A stretch of DNA of 34,967 nucleotides from an uncultured Lachnospiraceae bacterium (GTDB taxonomy: Bacteria > Bacillota > Clostridia > Lachnospirales > Anaerotignaceae), in the NCBI GenBank assembly GCA_944383855.1, contig CALWRB010000024.1, forward strand, positions 1 to 34,967. Direction: 5' to 3'. Each line of letters opens with the position of its first letter. Position 1 is the stretch's first letter. Positions 7,787-16,459 of this stretch are shown piece by piece. The position numbers and the translations under genes were made by a program. Below the pieces are notes generated by a model that worked only from the letters and a program-made list of their open reading frames with translations, was not told the origin of the DNA and did not search any database.

Positions 7787-9091
7787 ATGAACTTTGTGGA
7801 TATGATTATCAAAAAACGTGACGGCGGCAAACTTTCCGCCAAGGAGATCGCAGCTTTTGTGAAAGGTGTGACCGACGGCTCCCTGCCGGATTATCAAATC
7901 TCCGCATTTTTGATGGCAGTTCTGTTTCGAGGTATGGACGCGGAAGAAACTGCACATCTTACAATGGAAATGGCAAATTCCGGCAGTGTCTTTGACCTGA
8001 GCGCCGTGGCGGGTAAAAAAGCCGACAAACACAGCACCGGCGGTGTAGCAGACACCACCACCTTGATTTTGGCGCCTCTGGTTGCCTCCACAGGTGTGCC
8101 GGTTGTCAAAATGAGCGGTCGCGGGCTTGGCTTTTCCGGCGGTACGATCGATAAACTGGAATCCATACCCGGATTCCGCGTAAACATCTCGGAGCAAGAA
8201 GCAATCGCCTATGCACAAAAAAGCAATCTTGTACTGATGAGCCAAACCGACACTCTGACACCAGCTGACCGCAAGCTTTACGCACTGCGCGATGTAACAG
8301 GGACCGTTGACAGCCTGCCTCTGATCGCGGCAAGCATTATGTCAAAGAAAATCGCTGCGGGGGCGGACGGTATCGTACTGGACGTCAAGTGCGGCAGCGG
8401 CGCTTTTATGAAAGATCTTCCTTCCGCACAGGCATTGGCAAAAACGATGGCGGATATGGGGCATCATGTCGGCAGAAAAGTCACTGCTGTCATCAGCAGC
8501 ATGGCACAGCCTTTAGGGCAAAATATCGGTAACCGTCTGGAGGTCATTGAGGCGATCGAAGTGCTCAAAGGCAATGTGAAAGGCGATCTGTTAGAGGTTT
8601 CTTTGCTGTTGGGCGGACATATGCTTTTGCTCAGTGAACGCGTCCAAACAGTGGAAGAAGGAATCTCGCTTTTGCAAAAACAAATTGACAACGGTGCAGG
8701 TCTTGCAAAATTCCGTGAGCTCCTGCTCCAGCAAGGCGGAGATCCCGCTATCATTGAGGATTACGGCAAACTGCCGCTTTCTGCAAACAGCGTTACGGTT
8801 TTTGCAAAAACAGACGGCTATGTCTTTGCGATGGACACCGCTTCGATCGGCAGAGCATCTTTGGAAACGGGCGCAGGGCGTATGGTCAAAGAACAGCAGA
8901 TCGATTTTGGCGCAGGCATCGTGATGAAAAAACGTTTGGGCGATGTTGTTACCGCAGGCGAGCCACTGGCTGTTGTTTACAGCCAGACACAGGCACAATG
9001 TGAACGTGCGGCAGCAATCCTTTCTGACGCCATCACCATCGATACACAGCCGCCAGCACCGACTCCTCTGGTGTTGGATATTATCTCATAA
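7787..9091 (+). CDS. pdp: Pyrimidine-nucleoside phosphorylase
   Basis: The enzyme cleaves thymidine and uridine-type nucleosides with phosphate to give the base and (deoxy)ribose 1-phosphate in the cytoplasm. The 434-residue length is standard for the family. The phosphate-binding signature KHSTGGVADT (81-90) and the SGRGLGFSGGTIDKLESIPG segment (from residue 110) identify it. Small deviations from the common consensus are A88 where G is usual and F-S where H-T is usual; neither removes a known catalytic residue. AGGAGG precedes the ATG. deoB follows 27 bp downstream and processes the sugar phosphate, so this is a nucleoside catabolism operon. Whether it is a strict thymidine phosphorylase (DeoA) or the broader Pdp cannot be decided here; Firmicute members are usually Pdp. 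Confidence 0.95.
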   Translation: MNFVDMIIKKRDGGKLSAKEIAAFVKGVTDGSLPDYQISAFLMAVLFRGMDAEETAHLTMEMANSGSVFDLSAVAGKKADKHSTGGVADTTTLILAPLVASTGVPVVKMSGRGLGFSGGTIDKLESIPGFRVNISEQEAIAYAQKSNLVLMSQTDTLTPADRKLYALRDVTGTVDSLPLIAASIMSKKIAAGADGIVLDVKCGSGAFMKDLPSAQALAKTMADMGHHVGRKVTAVISSMAQPLGQNIGNRLEVIEAIEVLKGNVKGDLLEVSLLLGGHMLLLSERVQTVEEGISLLQKQIDNGAGLAKFRELLLQQGGDPAIIEDYGKLPLSANSVTVFAKTDGYVFAMDTASIGRASLETGAGRMVKEQQIDFGAGIVMKKRLGDVVTAGEPLAVVYSQTQAQCERAAAILSDAITIDTQPPAPTPLVLDIIS

Positions 9092-9118
9092 AAAACAAAA
9101 AACAGGAGGTTTCAATAT

Positions 9119-10297
9119 ATGAAAAGAGTCATTATGATCGTATTAGACAGCGTCGGCATCGGCGCTCTGCCCGATGCAGCCGATTACGGCGATGCAGGCA
9201 GCAATACCCTCGTCAACATTAAAAAAGCACGCCCCCAAACCGCTCTGCCGCATATGGCAGCATTGGGTCTTGGAAATATTCAGGGCGAAGATATTGATTT
9301 GTTGGGAAAAACAGATGCACCGAAAGGCTGCTTCGCGAAAATGGGCGAGCGTTCCATGGGGAAAGACACTACCACAGGTCACTGGGAAATGGCAGGTGTT
9401 TACACGTTAAAACCTTTCCCGACATTTACAGAAACAGGTTTTCCCAAAGAGCTGATGGACGCATTTGAAACTGCCATCGGCAGAAAAACCCTTGGAAACT
9501 ATGCCGCCAGCGGCACCGTTATCATTCAGGATCTGGGCGATGAGCACGTCAAAACCGGCTCCCCTATCGTCTATACTTCGGCAGACAGCGTTTTCCAGAT
9601 CGCAGCGCACGAAGATGTCATTCCCGTGGACGAGCTTTATAAAATCTGCGAAACCGCAAGAGAACTTCTGACCGGTGAGTACGGTGTTGCCAGAGTCATC
9701 GCAAGACCGTTTGTCGGCGAAAGCGGAAACTACACCCGTACCAAAAACAGAAAAGACTTCTCTTTGCCGCCGACAGGACCCACCATTTTGGACTATGCGA
9801 AAGAAAAAGGTCTGAATGTGACCGCTATCGGTAAAATCGAAGATATTTTTGAGCACAGAGGTATCACCAGAGCCGATCACACCACCAACAACAACGATGG
9901 CATCGAGAAAACCATTCTGTATGCCAAAGAGGAATTTGCGGGTATCCTGTTTACCAATCTGGTTGATACCGATATGATCTACGGTCACAGAAATGATGTA
10001 GAAGGCTATGCGAAAGCATTGGAATACTTCGACAGCAAACTGCCCGAAATCATGGCAGAGATGAAAGAGGAAGATATCCTCATCATTACGGCAGACCACG
10101 GCTGCGACCCCACCACACCCAGTACAGACCATTCCAGAGAATACGTTCCGCTTCTGGTTTGGGGCAAAGGTGTAAAAGAAGGTGTTGACCTTGGCGTTCG
10201 CGCTACCTTTGCGGACATTGCGCAGACTGTCAGCGAATATTTGGAACTTGGCGCAGACTTTGGCGCAACCAGTTTCTTGTCCGATATTTTGAAATAA
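9119..10297 (+). CDS. deoB: Phosphopentomutase
   Basis: DeoB converts (deoxy)ribose 1-phosphate to the 5-phosphate, feeding sugar from nucleosides to DeoC and the pentose pathway. The 392-residue protein belongs to the alkaline-phosphatase-like metal-dependent family. Metal ligands are visible in VLDSVG (D10), in ITADHGCDP and in TDHSREYVP. The phospho-accepting Thr85 lies in KDTTTGHWE (82-90). A strong AGGAGG sits upstream of the ATG. It is the second gene of the operon with pdp. A modest hairpin with a T-run follows. No deoC or deoD is in the window. Confidence 0.97.
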   Translation: MKRVIMIVLDSVGIGALPDAADYGDAGSNTLVNIKKARPQTALPHMAALGLGNIQGEDIDLLGKTDAPKGCFAKMGERSMGKDTTTGHWEMAGVYTLKPFPTFTETGFPKELMDAFETAIGRKTLGNYAASGTVIIQDLGDEHVKTGSPIVYTSADSVFQIAAHEDVIPVDELYKICETARELLTGEYGVARVIARPFVGESGNYTRTKNRKDFSLPPTGPTILDYAKEKGLNVTAIGKIEDIFEHRGITRADHTTNNNDGIEKTILYAKEEFAGILFTNLVDTDMIYGHRNDVEGYAKALEYFDSKLPEIMAEMKEEDILIITADHGCDPTTPSTDHSREYVPLLVWGKGVKEGVDLGVRATFADIAQTVSEYLELGADFGATSFLSDILK

Positions 10298-10306
10298 TGT
10301 ATCCAG

Positions 10307-10337
10307 ACAAGCAGTCCTCTGCGGCTGCCTGTTTTTT
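10307..10337 (+). terminator. Weak terminator after deoB
   Basis: ACAAGCAG (10307-10314) pairs with CTGCCTGT (10325-10332) with one mismatch, followed by a run of T. An alternative GCAG/CTGC stem is possible. Read-through into the decarboxylase gene 48 bp on is likely at some level. Confidence 0.45.
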
Positions 10338-10384
10338 GCAATGGTCTATTGAAATTGAAAACCAACAGAAAGCAGAGGTGCATC

Positions 10385-11602
10385 ATGAATCCCGAAACAC
10401 TGCAATGGCTCCAAGCACAAAGCCCCTGTTACGTTTATGAAGAACAGGAGATCCTCAATCGTGCGGCAGAACTGAAAAACGCTTTTGCCGATTACCAGCT
10501 TTTGTTTTCCGTCAAAACAAATCCCTTTATGCCTGTCATTCGGACACTGGCAGGGTGCGGCTTCGGCGCGGACGCCGCAAGTGCCGGCGAAGTCGCTTTG
10601 GCAAGAAAATGCGGCATCCCTGCGGAAAATATCTATTATTCTGTTCCCGGAAGAACTTTTGCGGACTTGGAAAACACCTATGGCGAATGTGTTTTCATTG
10701 CGGACAGCCTGCATGAGATCGCGCTTGCAGAAGAATATGCCGCCAAGTATGCGCGTACGCTTTCCATCGGTATCCGGCTCAATCCCGCCTTCACGATGGA
10801 CGGCGCTGCGTCTGCCCCTTCTAAATTCGGCATCGATGCGGAAAAAATGCTCGATGTACTTGCACTTCTTGCAAAATGCCCACATCTTAAGCTAAACGGT
10901 GTACATATCCATATCCGCTCACAGGTTCTGGATACCGCGCAGTTAGCGATCTACTACCAAAACTGCTATCAGGCAGCACTTGCTCTTTCTGAACAGTTGC
11001 AGCAACCGCTCTCCTATATCAATTTCGGCAGCGGCATCGGCACAGTATACGACGCACTGAAACAATCCCCTGTAGACTTGCAGAAATTATCTAACATCGC
11101 TTCCGACATCGCCGCACATAACAAAACCCATATGCAGGCGAAACTGATGATTGAAACAGGGCGGTTTGTCACCTGCCAAAGCGGTACATTTTACACCCCT
11201 GTGGTCGATCGGAAAGAATCACACGGGAAAACATTTGTTGTGGTACGCAGCGGTTTAAACGGCTTCTTACGCCCTGCCATCGCAGCACTTCTGGAGTCGC
11301 TGCCAATGGACACGGTACCGATGGCAGAACCGTTTTACACCACACGGCACGCATTCACATTTTCTGTAATCGGCGCAGAGGAAGGCACGGAAACCGTCAC
11401 CATCGCAGGCAGTTTATGCACCGCTTTAGACGTATTGGCAGATACTATCACACTGCCAAAAGCGCCGATCGGTTCTCTGATCGCGATTGGCAATGCGGGC
11501 AGTTACGCAAAATCACTTTCCCCGCACCTGTTTTCCTCGCACCCTGCCCCGAAAGAATTTCTGTATACCACAGACGGAAAATTCCTGTCTGACGAAAAAT
11601 AA
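10385..11602 (+). CDS. LysA-like fold-type III PLP decarboxylase, substrate unknown
   Basis: The 405-residue protein belongs to the Orn/DAP/Arg decarboxylase 2 family. A PLP alanine-racemase-type barrel is followed by a C-terminal beta domain. K44 in FSVKTNPF is the expected Schiff-base lysine. HIHIRSQV, the glycine-rich GSGIGTVYD, ETGRFV, and the catalytic Cys-Asp region GSLCTALDVL follow in order. The motifs differ from classical diaminopimelate decarboxylase (usually H-x-H-I-G-S-Q and a G-G-G loop), so another amino acid or a carrier-bound substrate is possible. ATG at 10385 is chosen for its GCAGAGG site; a frame-open ATG 36 bp upstream lacks one. It has no lysine genes nearby, and may be partly co-transcribed with deoB. 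A strong terminator follows. Confidence 0.82.
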   Translation: MNPETLQWLQAQSPCYVYEEQEILNRAAELKNAFADYQLLFSVKTNPFMPVIRTLAGCGFGADAASAGEVALARKCGIPAENIYYSVPGRTFADLENTYGECVFIADSLHEIALAEEYAAKYARTLSIGIRLNPAFTMDGAASAPSKFGIDAEKMLDVLALLAKCPHLKLNGVHIHIRSQVLDTAQLAIYYQNCYQAALALSEQLQQPLSYINFGSGIGTVYDALKQSPVDLQKLSNIASDIAAHNKTHMQAKLMIETGRFVTCQSGTFYTPVVDRKESHGKTFVVVRSGLNGFLRPAIAALLESLPMDTVPMAEPFYTTRHAFTFSVIGAEEGTETVTIAGSLCTALDVLADTITLPKAPIGSLIAIGNAGSYAKSLSPHLFSSHPAPKEFLYTTDGKFLSDEK

Positions 11603-11609
11603 ACGAAAA

Positions 11610-11660
11610 AAAGAGCATCTTATCTGCTTCAAAAAATCAGCAGACAAGGTGCTCTTTCTC
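11610..11660. terminator. Bidirectional terminator between decarboxylase and flavoprotein genes
   Basis: A long hairpin pairs AAAGAGCA (11610-11617) with TGCTCTTT (11650-11657), continuing through CTT/AAG and TCTGCT (11623-11628)/AGCAGA (11639-11644). It has A-rich 5' and T-rich 3' flanks and serves both converging genes. Confidence 0.87.
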
Positions 11661-11676
11661 TATTCCCAAACGAATC

Positions 11677-12291
11677 TTAGCGGATAAAATTGGTTTTGAT
11701 CTTTTCTTCCGTTTCCGGCGGCTGAATGCCGGCTTCTTTTCCTGCTTCGATACAGCGCAGCAGCCATGCCATATTTTTGCCTAAAATACGCATCGTCTGC
11801 ATGCCTTCCAGATCCTGTTTCACTTCTTCGGGTGTGTTGCCGTGTACCGCGTTCCAATAATTGCTCGTTACGATCGGCATACCCTTGATCGCGAAATATT
11901 TATTGATCTCATCAAACGTAGCGGTCGTTCCCGCACGTCTGCAGCTGACTACGCAGGCAGCAGGTTTTGCGCCAAAATCGGCACAGAAAAACGCACGGTC
12001 CATAAAGGAGATCAATGCCCCGGCGGAAGAAGCAAAATGCACAGGCGCGCCAAACACAAAGCCGTCTGCCTGTTTTGCTTTTTCCAAAAATACATTCACG
12101 CAGTCATTTCGGAAACAGCGTCCGTTCTTTTTGCAAAAACCGCAGCTGATACAGCCCGCGATCGGGTCATTGCCCAGCCAGAAAATCTCCGTTTCCACAC
12201 CGTTTTTCTGCAAAGCGCCTGCCACTTCCGTCAGCGCCGTATAGGTGCAGCCTTTCTCGTGCGGTCCACCATTGACCAAAAGTACTTTCAT
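11677..12291 (-). CDS. Flavodoxin-fold NAD(P)H-dependent FMN reductase with Cys motif
   Basis: The protein is a multimeric-flavodoxin or iron-sulfur-flavoprotein-like oxidoreductase, 204 residues, cytoplasmic. The N-terminus MKVLLVNGGPHEKGCTY is the FMN-phosphate loop. The Cys cluster C47, C50, C53 and C59 resembles the compact 4Fe-4S motif of iron-sulfur flavoproteins of anaerobes. GAPVHFASSAGALISFMDR is the typical second flavin-binding segment. Its ATG overlaps the stop of the upstream TfoX-domain gene by four bases, so the two are translationally coupled. Substrate is unknown; electron transfer or detoxification of oxygen or quinone-type compounds is typical of the family, but this is inference. 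Confidence 0.87.
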   Translation of the reverse strand: MKVLLVNGGPHEKGCTYTALTEVAGALQKNGVETEIFWLGNDPIAGCISCGFCKKNGRCFRNDCVNVFLEKAKQADGFVFGAPVHFASSAGALISFMDRAFFCADFGAKPAACVVSCRRAGTTATFDEINKYFAIKGMPIVTSNYWNAVHGNTPEEVKQDLEGMQTMRILGKNMAWLLRCIEAGKEAGIQPPETEEKIKTNFIR

Positions 12292-12635
12292 ATGCCTTTC
12301 TCCTTTTTGATTCCTACTTTTTTCTTTTTCTCTTTGCGAAAAGGCAGTTCTTCCCAGCTTGCCTGCAAAAATGCCGTGATTTTTTCCTGATCTTCCAATT
12401 CTTCCAGCAAAAAATAAGGGTTTGCCCCTTCGTACGGCGGCACCTGCGGCAAATTGGGCAGCACTTCGGCGCCTTGTTTGGTGCGTTTGACAAAAAAGCA
12501 GTTGTCACAAACCACGCCGATGAATTTACCATCGCAGAAAATACCATATTCCCCAAACATTTTGCGGTAAGTCACATCGCCTGCCGCGCGGATCGCATCA
12601 CACACATAAGTGACAAATTCCTCACTGCTTGCCAT
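12288..12635 (-). CDS. TfoX N-terminal domain protein
   Basis: This 115-residue protein matches the stand-alone TfoX N-terminal domain family. Recognisable segments are YRKMFGEYGIFCDGKFIGVVCDNCFFVKRT and the later PPYEGANPYFLLEELED. In gamma-proteobacteria TfoX regulates competence, but isolated N-terminal domains in Firmicutes have no established role, so no competence function is claimed. The C-terminal tail is strongly basic (RKEKKKKVGIKKEK), which could favour nucleic-acid binding. It starts after a very strong AAGGAGGGGGG site. It heads a two-gene unit with the flavoprotein and is separated from ileS by that gene's terminator. I see no clear promoter in the 70-bp gap, so it may depend on read-through. 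Confidence 0.86.
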   Translation of the reverse strand: MASSEEFVTYVCDAIRAAGDVTYRKMFGEYGIFCDGKFIGVVCDNCFFVKRTKQGAEVLPNLPQVPPYEGANPYFLLEELEDQEKITAFLQASWEELPFRKEKKKKVGIKKEKGI

Positions 12636-12658
12636 AGCGCCCCCCTCCTTGCATAAAA

Positions 12659-12688
12659 GACAAGGTCATCGGGACTTCCGATGACCTG
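12659..12688 (-). terminator. Terminator after ileS
   Basis: A perfect 10-bp stem AGGTCATCGG (12663-12672) / CCGATGACCT (12678-12687) with a 5-base loop is followed on the minus strand by TGTCTTTT. It separates ileS from the TfoX-domain gene. Confidence 0.72.
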
Positions 12689-12705
12689 CTCTTTTTGTTA
12701 TAAAA

Positions 12706-15700
12706 TCACACACGAGCAACACCCAGTGTCACGGTTTCTCCGTTGATGTTCCACTCTTTGCTCAGCTCTCCGCCTTTTCCTGCAACGACCTCATTTGCCA
12801 GTACATCTGCGGAAATATCGTTTCTGCTCAAGATTTCAGCGATCTTTTCGCTGCCGTCGTAATATACACGGATACGATCTGTCACATGGAAATCTGCCTC
12901 TTTACGCATGGTCTGGATCTTGCTGACGATCTCGCGCACAAATCCTTCCTCTACCAATTCAGGTGTCAAATTGGTATCCAGTACAACAGTCAGTGTATGA
13001 TCCCCACTGGATACGAAACCGCCTTTTTGCGCAGTGTCGATCAAGACATCGTCCATTTCCAGCACAACTTCTGCGCCGTCTACCGTAAAGGAAGCCTTGC
13101 CGTCTGCACGCAGCGTTGCCATAAACGCGGAACCGTCCACTTCTTTCAGGTATGCGCCGATACCCGGTACCAGTTTACCGTACTTTTTACCCAATGTACG
13201 CAGCTGCGGCTTGAAGGTATAGGTGGTAAATGCTTCCACATCATCGGTAAACGCCACTTCTTTGACATTCAGTTCCTCTTTTATGATATTCAGATAAGAC
13301 TCCGGCAGGCTCTGCTCCGCTTTGACATACATCATTGCCAAAGGCTGACGATTCTTCATAGCAGCCGCATTTCTTGCCGCACGTCCTTCCACAACAACCT
13401 TCAGAACAAAGTCCATGTGTTCTTCCAGCTCTTGATCTACCCATTCTGCGTGGTATTCGGGCCAATCACACAGATGCACGCTTTCCGGTGCATTGGCGTC
13501 TACTTTTCTAACCAGATTTGCGTAGATTTCCTCCGTAATGAAAGGAGTAAACGGTGCTGCCAGTTTTACCATTGTTTCCAGAACAGTAAACAGTGTCATA
13601 TATGCATTGACTTTATCCTGTTCCATACCTTCCGCCCAGAAACGTTCTCTGCTTCTTCTGACATACCAGTTGGACAGATCGTCCACAAAATCAGCCATCG
13701 CACGGGCAGGCTCTGTCAGCTTGTAACCGTTCAGGCATTCGTCCACATACTTGTTCAATGTTTGCAGTTTGGACAAGATCCAACGATCCATCGGCGCCAG
13801 TTTTTCATAATCCAGTGTGTATTTGGTCGGATCGAACTGATCGATCTCCGCATACAAAATATAGAACGCATAGGTATTCCACAAAGTACCCATGAATTTT
13901 CTTTGCAGTTCGCTGACAGCCTCGTCATAGTAACGGCTGGGCAGCCAAGGCGCGCTGTTGGCATAGAAATACCAACGTACCGCATCTGCACCCTGCTTGT
14001 TCAAAGCGTCCCAAGGGTTGACAACGTTACCTTTATGTTTGGACATCTTCTGTCCGTTCTTATCCTGCACATGACCCAGTACGATACAGTTTTTAAACGG
14101 TGCACGGTCAAAGAGCAATGTGCTGACCGCAAGCAGAGTATAGAACCAGCCTCTGGTCTGATCCACCGCTTCACTGATGAAGTCTGCGGGGAAGTTTTCC
14201 TCAAAGACTTCTTTATTTTCGAAAGGATAGTGCCACTGTGCAAACGGCATGGAGCCGCTGTCAAACCAGCAGTCGATCACCTCAGGTACTCTGGTCATCA
14301 GCTTGCCGCATTTCGGGCAGGTCAGATGCACCGCATCGATGAAAGGTTTATGCAGTTCGATATTTTCCGGGCAGTCAGGGGACATCTGTTTGAGTTCTTC
14401 GATGCTGCCAATGGTATGTCTGTGTCCGCATTCGCATTCCCAGATCGGCAGCGGTGTGCCCCAGTATCTTTCACGGGACAGACCCCAGTCAATGACATTT
14501 TCCAAGAAGTTGCCGAAACGACCTTCCTTGATATTGTCCGGATACCAGTTGATGGTGCGGTTATTTGCCACCAATCTGTCACGCAGTGCCGTCATCTTGA
14601 TGAACCAAGTGCTTCTTGCGTAGTAGATCAGCGGTGTATCACATCTCCAGCAGAACGGATAGTTATGTTCAAACGGGATTGCGGCAAATAAAGAACCGTC
14701 CTGTTCCATAAATTCGATCACCTTCGGGTCTGCGTCCTTGACAAACAATCCCGCAAAAGGTCCTGTTTCCTTTGTCATATTGCCGGCGTCGTCTACATAC
14801 TGACGGAACGGAATGCCATATGCGTTGCAAACACGGGCGTCATCTTCACCGAACGCACCGGCGGAGTGAACGATACCGGTACCGTCTGTCAGTGTAACAT
14901 ACGGATCGCAGGTCACGAAAAATGCCTTGGGATCGTTTTCCAAGAACGGGAACAACGGCAGATATCTTGTATATTCCAGTGCTTTACCTTCCATCGTTTC
15001 CAGCACTTCGTAATTTCCTTCGCCCAAAACGCTGTCCAAAAGCGCTTCCGCCATGATTGCCACATAATCCTGATATTTGACTCTTGCGTAAGTTTCCTTT
15101 GCGTTGACTGTCAAAGCGATATTGGAAGGAAGTGTCCAAGGTGTTGTGGTCCATGCCAGGAAGTACTCGTTTTCCTTGCCTTCCACTTTAAATTTCGCAA
15201 TAACAGACATTTCCTTGACATCTTTATAGCCCTGTGCCACTTCATGAGAGGACAGTGCAGTACCGCAGCGAGGGCAGTAAGGAACGACCTTGTGTCCTTT
15301 ATACAAAAGACCCTTATCCCAGATCTGTTTGAGCGCCCACCAAACGGATTCGATATATTCATTGTGGTATGTGACATACGGGTGATCCATATCTGCCCAG
15401 AAACCGACACGGTCACTCATGGAGCGCCATTCCTGCTCATAGGTCCATACGCTTTCCTTGCATTTTTCGATGAAAGGCTCTACGCCGTATTCTTCGATCT
15501 GCGGCTTACCGTCCAGCCCCAGATTTCTCTCCACTTCCAGCTCGACCGGCAGTCCGTGGGTATCCCAACCTGCTTTTCTGAGCACTTTATATCCCTTCAT
15601 GGTCTTATAACGAGGGATCAAATCCTTGACCGCACGGGTGATGATGTGACCGATATGCGGCTTGCCGTTTGCGGTAGGCGGGCCGTCATAAAAGGTAAAT

Positions 15701-15819
15701 ACCGGTGCGCCTTCTCTTGCCTTGATACTTTTGCCGAAAATATCATGGTCTTTCCAATACTTTTCCACTTCCACTTCTCTTTCCACGAAGTTTAAATTGG
15801 TAGGCACTTTGTCGTACAT
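12706..15819 (-). CDS. ileS: Isoleucyl-tRNA synthetase, long eukaryote-like (type 2) form
   Basis: The enzyme charges tRNA-Ile and edits valine. The 1037-residue length and the N-terminal pattern around ANGKPHIGHIITRAVKD fit the IleRS2 lineage rather than the shorter bacterial type 1. The HIGH motif is H55-H58. KMSKHKGN is at 591-598. The editing domain shows WTTTPWTLPSN (from 223) and GTGIVHSAGAFGEDD (from 313). Cys pairs at YCPRC, ECECGH and CPKCGK suggest metal sites. IleRS2 enzymes are generally much less sensitive to mupirocin, an inference from family knowledge. GAGGAGG precedes the ATG. Expression is controlled by the T-box leader upstream. Long open frames antisense to this gene are shadows. 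Confidence 0.98.
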   Translation of the reverse strand: MYDKVPTNLNFVEREVEVEKYWKDHDIFGKSIKAREGAPVFTFYDGPPTANGKPHIGHIITRAVKDLIPRYKTMKGYKVLRKAGWDTHGLPVELEVERNLGLDGKPQIEEYGVEPFIEKCKESVWTYEQEWRSMSDRVGFWADMDHPYVTYHNEYIESVWWALKQIWDKGLLYKGHKVVPYCPRCGTALSSHEVAQGYKDVKEMSVIAKFKVEGKENEYFLAWTTTPWTLPSNIALTVNAKETYARVKYQDYVAIMAEALLDSVLGEGNYEVLETMEGKALEYTRYLPLFPFLENDPKAFFVTCDPYVTLTDGTGIVHSAGAFGEDDARVCNAYGIPFRQYVDDAGNMTKETGPFAGLFVKDADPKVIEFMEQDGSLFAAIPFEHNYPFCWRCDTPLIYYARSTWFIKMTALRDRLVANNRTINWYPDNIKEGRFGNFLENVIDWGLSRERYWGTPLPIWECECGHRHTIGSIEELKQMSPDCPENIELHKPFIDAVHLTCPKCGKLMTRVPEVIDCWFDSGSMPFAQWHYPFENKEVFEENFPADFISEAVDQTRGWFYTLLAVSTLLFDRAPFKNCIVLGHVQDKNGQKMSKHKGNVVNPWDALNKQGADAVRWYFYANSAPWLPSRYYDEAVSELQRKFMGTLWNTYAFYILYAEIDQFDPTKYTLDYEKLAPMDRWILSKLQTLNKYVDECLNGYKLTEPARAMADFVDDLSNWYVRRSRERFWAEGMEQDKVNAYMTLFTVLETMVKLAAPFTPFITEEIYANLVRKVDANAPESVHLCDWPEYHAEWVDQELEEHMDFVLKVVVEGRAARNAAAMKNRQPLAMMYVKAEQSLPESYLNIIKEELNVKEVAFTDDVEAFTTYTFKPQLRTLGKKYGKLVPGIGAYLKEVDGSAFMATLRADGKASFTVDGAEVVLEMDDVLIDTAQKGGFVSSGDHTLTVVLDTNLTPELVEEGFVREIVSKIQTMRKEADFHVTDRIRVYYDGSEKIAEILSRNDISADVLANEVVAGKGGELSKEWNINGETVTLGVARV

Positions 15820-15893
15820 TTCAAAATCCTCCTCTTTTTGCTACGCTGTCCGAAAATAATTCTTTCGTTCTGCCGTTTTTCTTTCTGTGCAAT

Positions 15894-16172
15894 AAAAAAA
15901 TCCCTTCGCCCATATACAGGACGAAAGGACCGCGTTACCACCTGAATTGATCATATAAAAATGATCCGCCTCAACACACTACCATCATAGTGTACTTCCC
16001 GTAACGAGGGGAAACGTCAGCATCTACTCGGCAAAAAAACCTTTTGTGCTGCCGCTCAGGAGGGATCTTCCATTCGCTTCATGGCACCGGGCTTCCACCA
16101 TTACCCGACTCTCTGCAGCCAATCCTAAGGAATGTACTGTCTCCTTCACTGCGTTTGACTCTTGCACTTACT
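15894..16172 (-). promoter_or_regulatory. T-box riboswitch leader of ileS (isoleucine specifier AUC)
   Basis: The minus-strand leader senses uncharged tRNA-Ile and controls ileS by antitermination. The T-box sequence AGGTGGTAACGCGG lies at about 15931-15944 and matches the consensus AGGGUGGNACCGCG closely. The intrinsic terminator pairs TCCTTTCG (15922-15929) with CGAAGGGA (15901-15908) and ends in seven T (15894-15900). The stem I features GAGAGTCGGG...AGCCCGGTGCCATGAAGCG (split) lie at about 16085-16112. The specifier loop reads AGATCC with ATC at 16064-16066, an isoleucine codon. All parts are in the right order and the leader is of normal size, so it should be functional. Confidence 0.95.
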
Positions 16173-16177
16173 CACTG

Positions 16178-16206
16178 ATTATACAGGTATCGGCTTTTTT
16201 TGTAAA
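16178..16206 (-). promoter_or_regulatory. Promoter of the ileS T-box leader
   Basis: On the minus strand -35 TTTACA (16201-16206), 17-bp spacer and -10 TATAAT (16178-16183). Transcription begins near 16172 and runs about 350 bp before the ileS ATG. Confidence 0.88.
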
Positions 16207-16370
16207 GGTTTTTTCGGAAGTTTTTTCAGGAAAAAATGCACCGACCGTTCGGGCAACATCAGCTCTGTTTTTTCGGCAAAATACCGTGTTTTATAGAAAG
16301 ACAAAAACCAAATTTTGTTTCTTTTGCTCCTGCTTTCCTGTGAAAAGTGCCAAAAAGTGTGCCTTTTTAT

Positions 16371-16399
16371 TTGCTTTTCGCAAAAAGATTGTGTATAAT
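16371..16399 (+). promoter_or_regulatory. Promoter of pncB
   Basis: -35 TTGCTT (16371-16376), 17-bp spacer and -10 TATAAT (16394-16399). The start of transcription is about 50 bp before the pncB ATG. The preceding 16207-16370 is AT-rich spacer between divergent promoters and shows no gene. Confidence 0.77.
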
Positions 16400-16459
16400 G
16401 GTAGGAAAAATGTACGCGAAACACTTCGACGGATTCAGCAGAAAAGAGGCTTACAACCA

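Noticed and set aside
9407..10132. A 241-codon minus-strand frame opposite deoB
   Set aside because: deoB is certain and in an operon; the antisense frame has no start signal and a low-complexity F/G/C-rich product.
12288..12635. A competence regulator
   Set aside because: Only the TfoX N-terminal domain is present; stand-alone forms have no demonstrated competence role in Firmicutes.
12886..14691. A 601-codon open frame on the plus strand antisense to ileS
   Set aside because: It is the mirror of ileS codons, lacks a ribosome binding site and shows Cys/Phe/His-rich, repeat-free protein unlike any family; ileS on the other strand is unambiguous.
14866..15795. A 309-codon plus-strand frame antisense to the ileS 5' half
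   Set aside because: Same reason: composition and lack of start signals mark it as a shadow of ileS.
16046..16459. An upstream in-frame extension of pncB
   Set aside because: It would run through the ileS T-box leader, both promoters and the pncB promoter; the conserved N-terminus begins at 16460.
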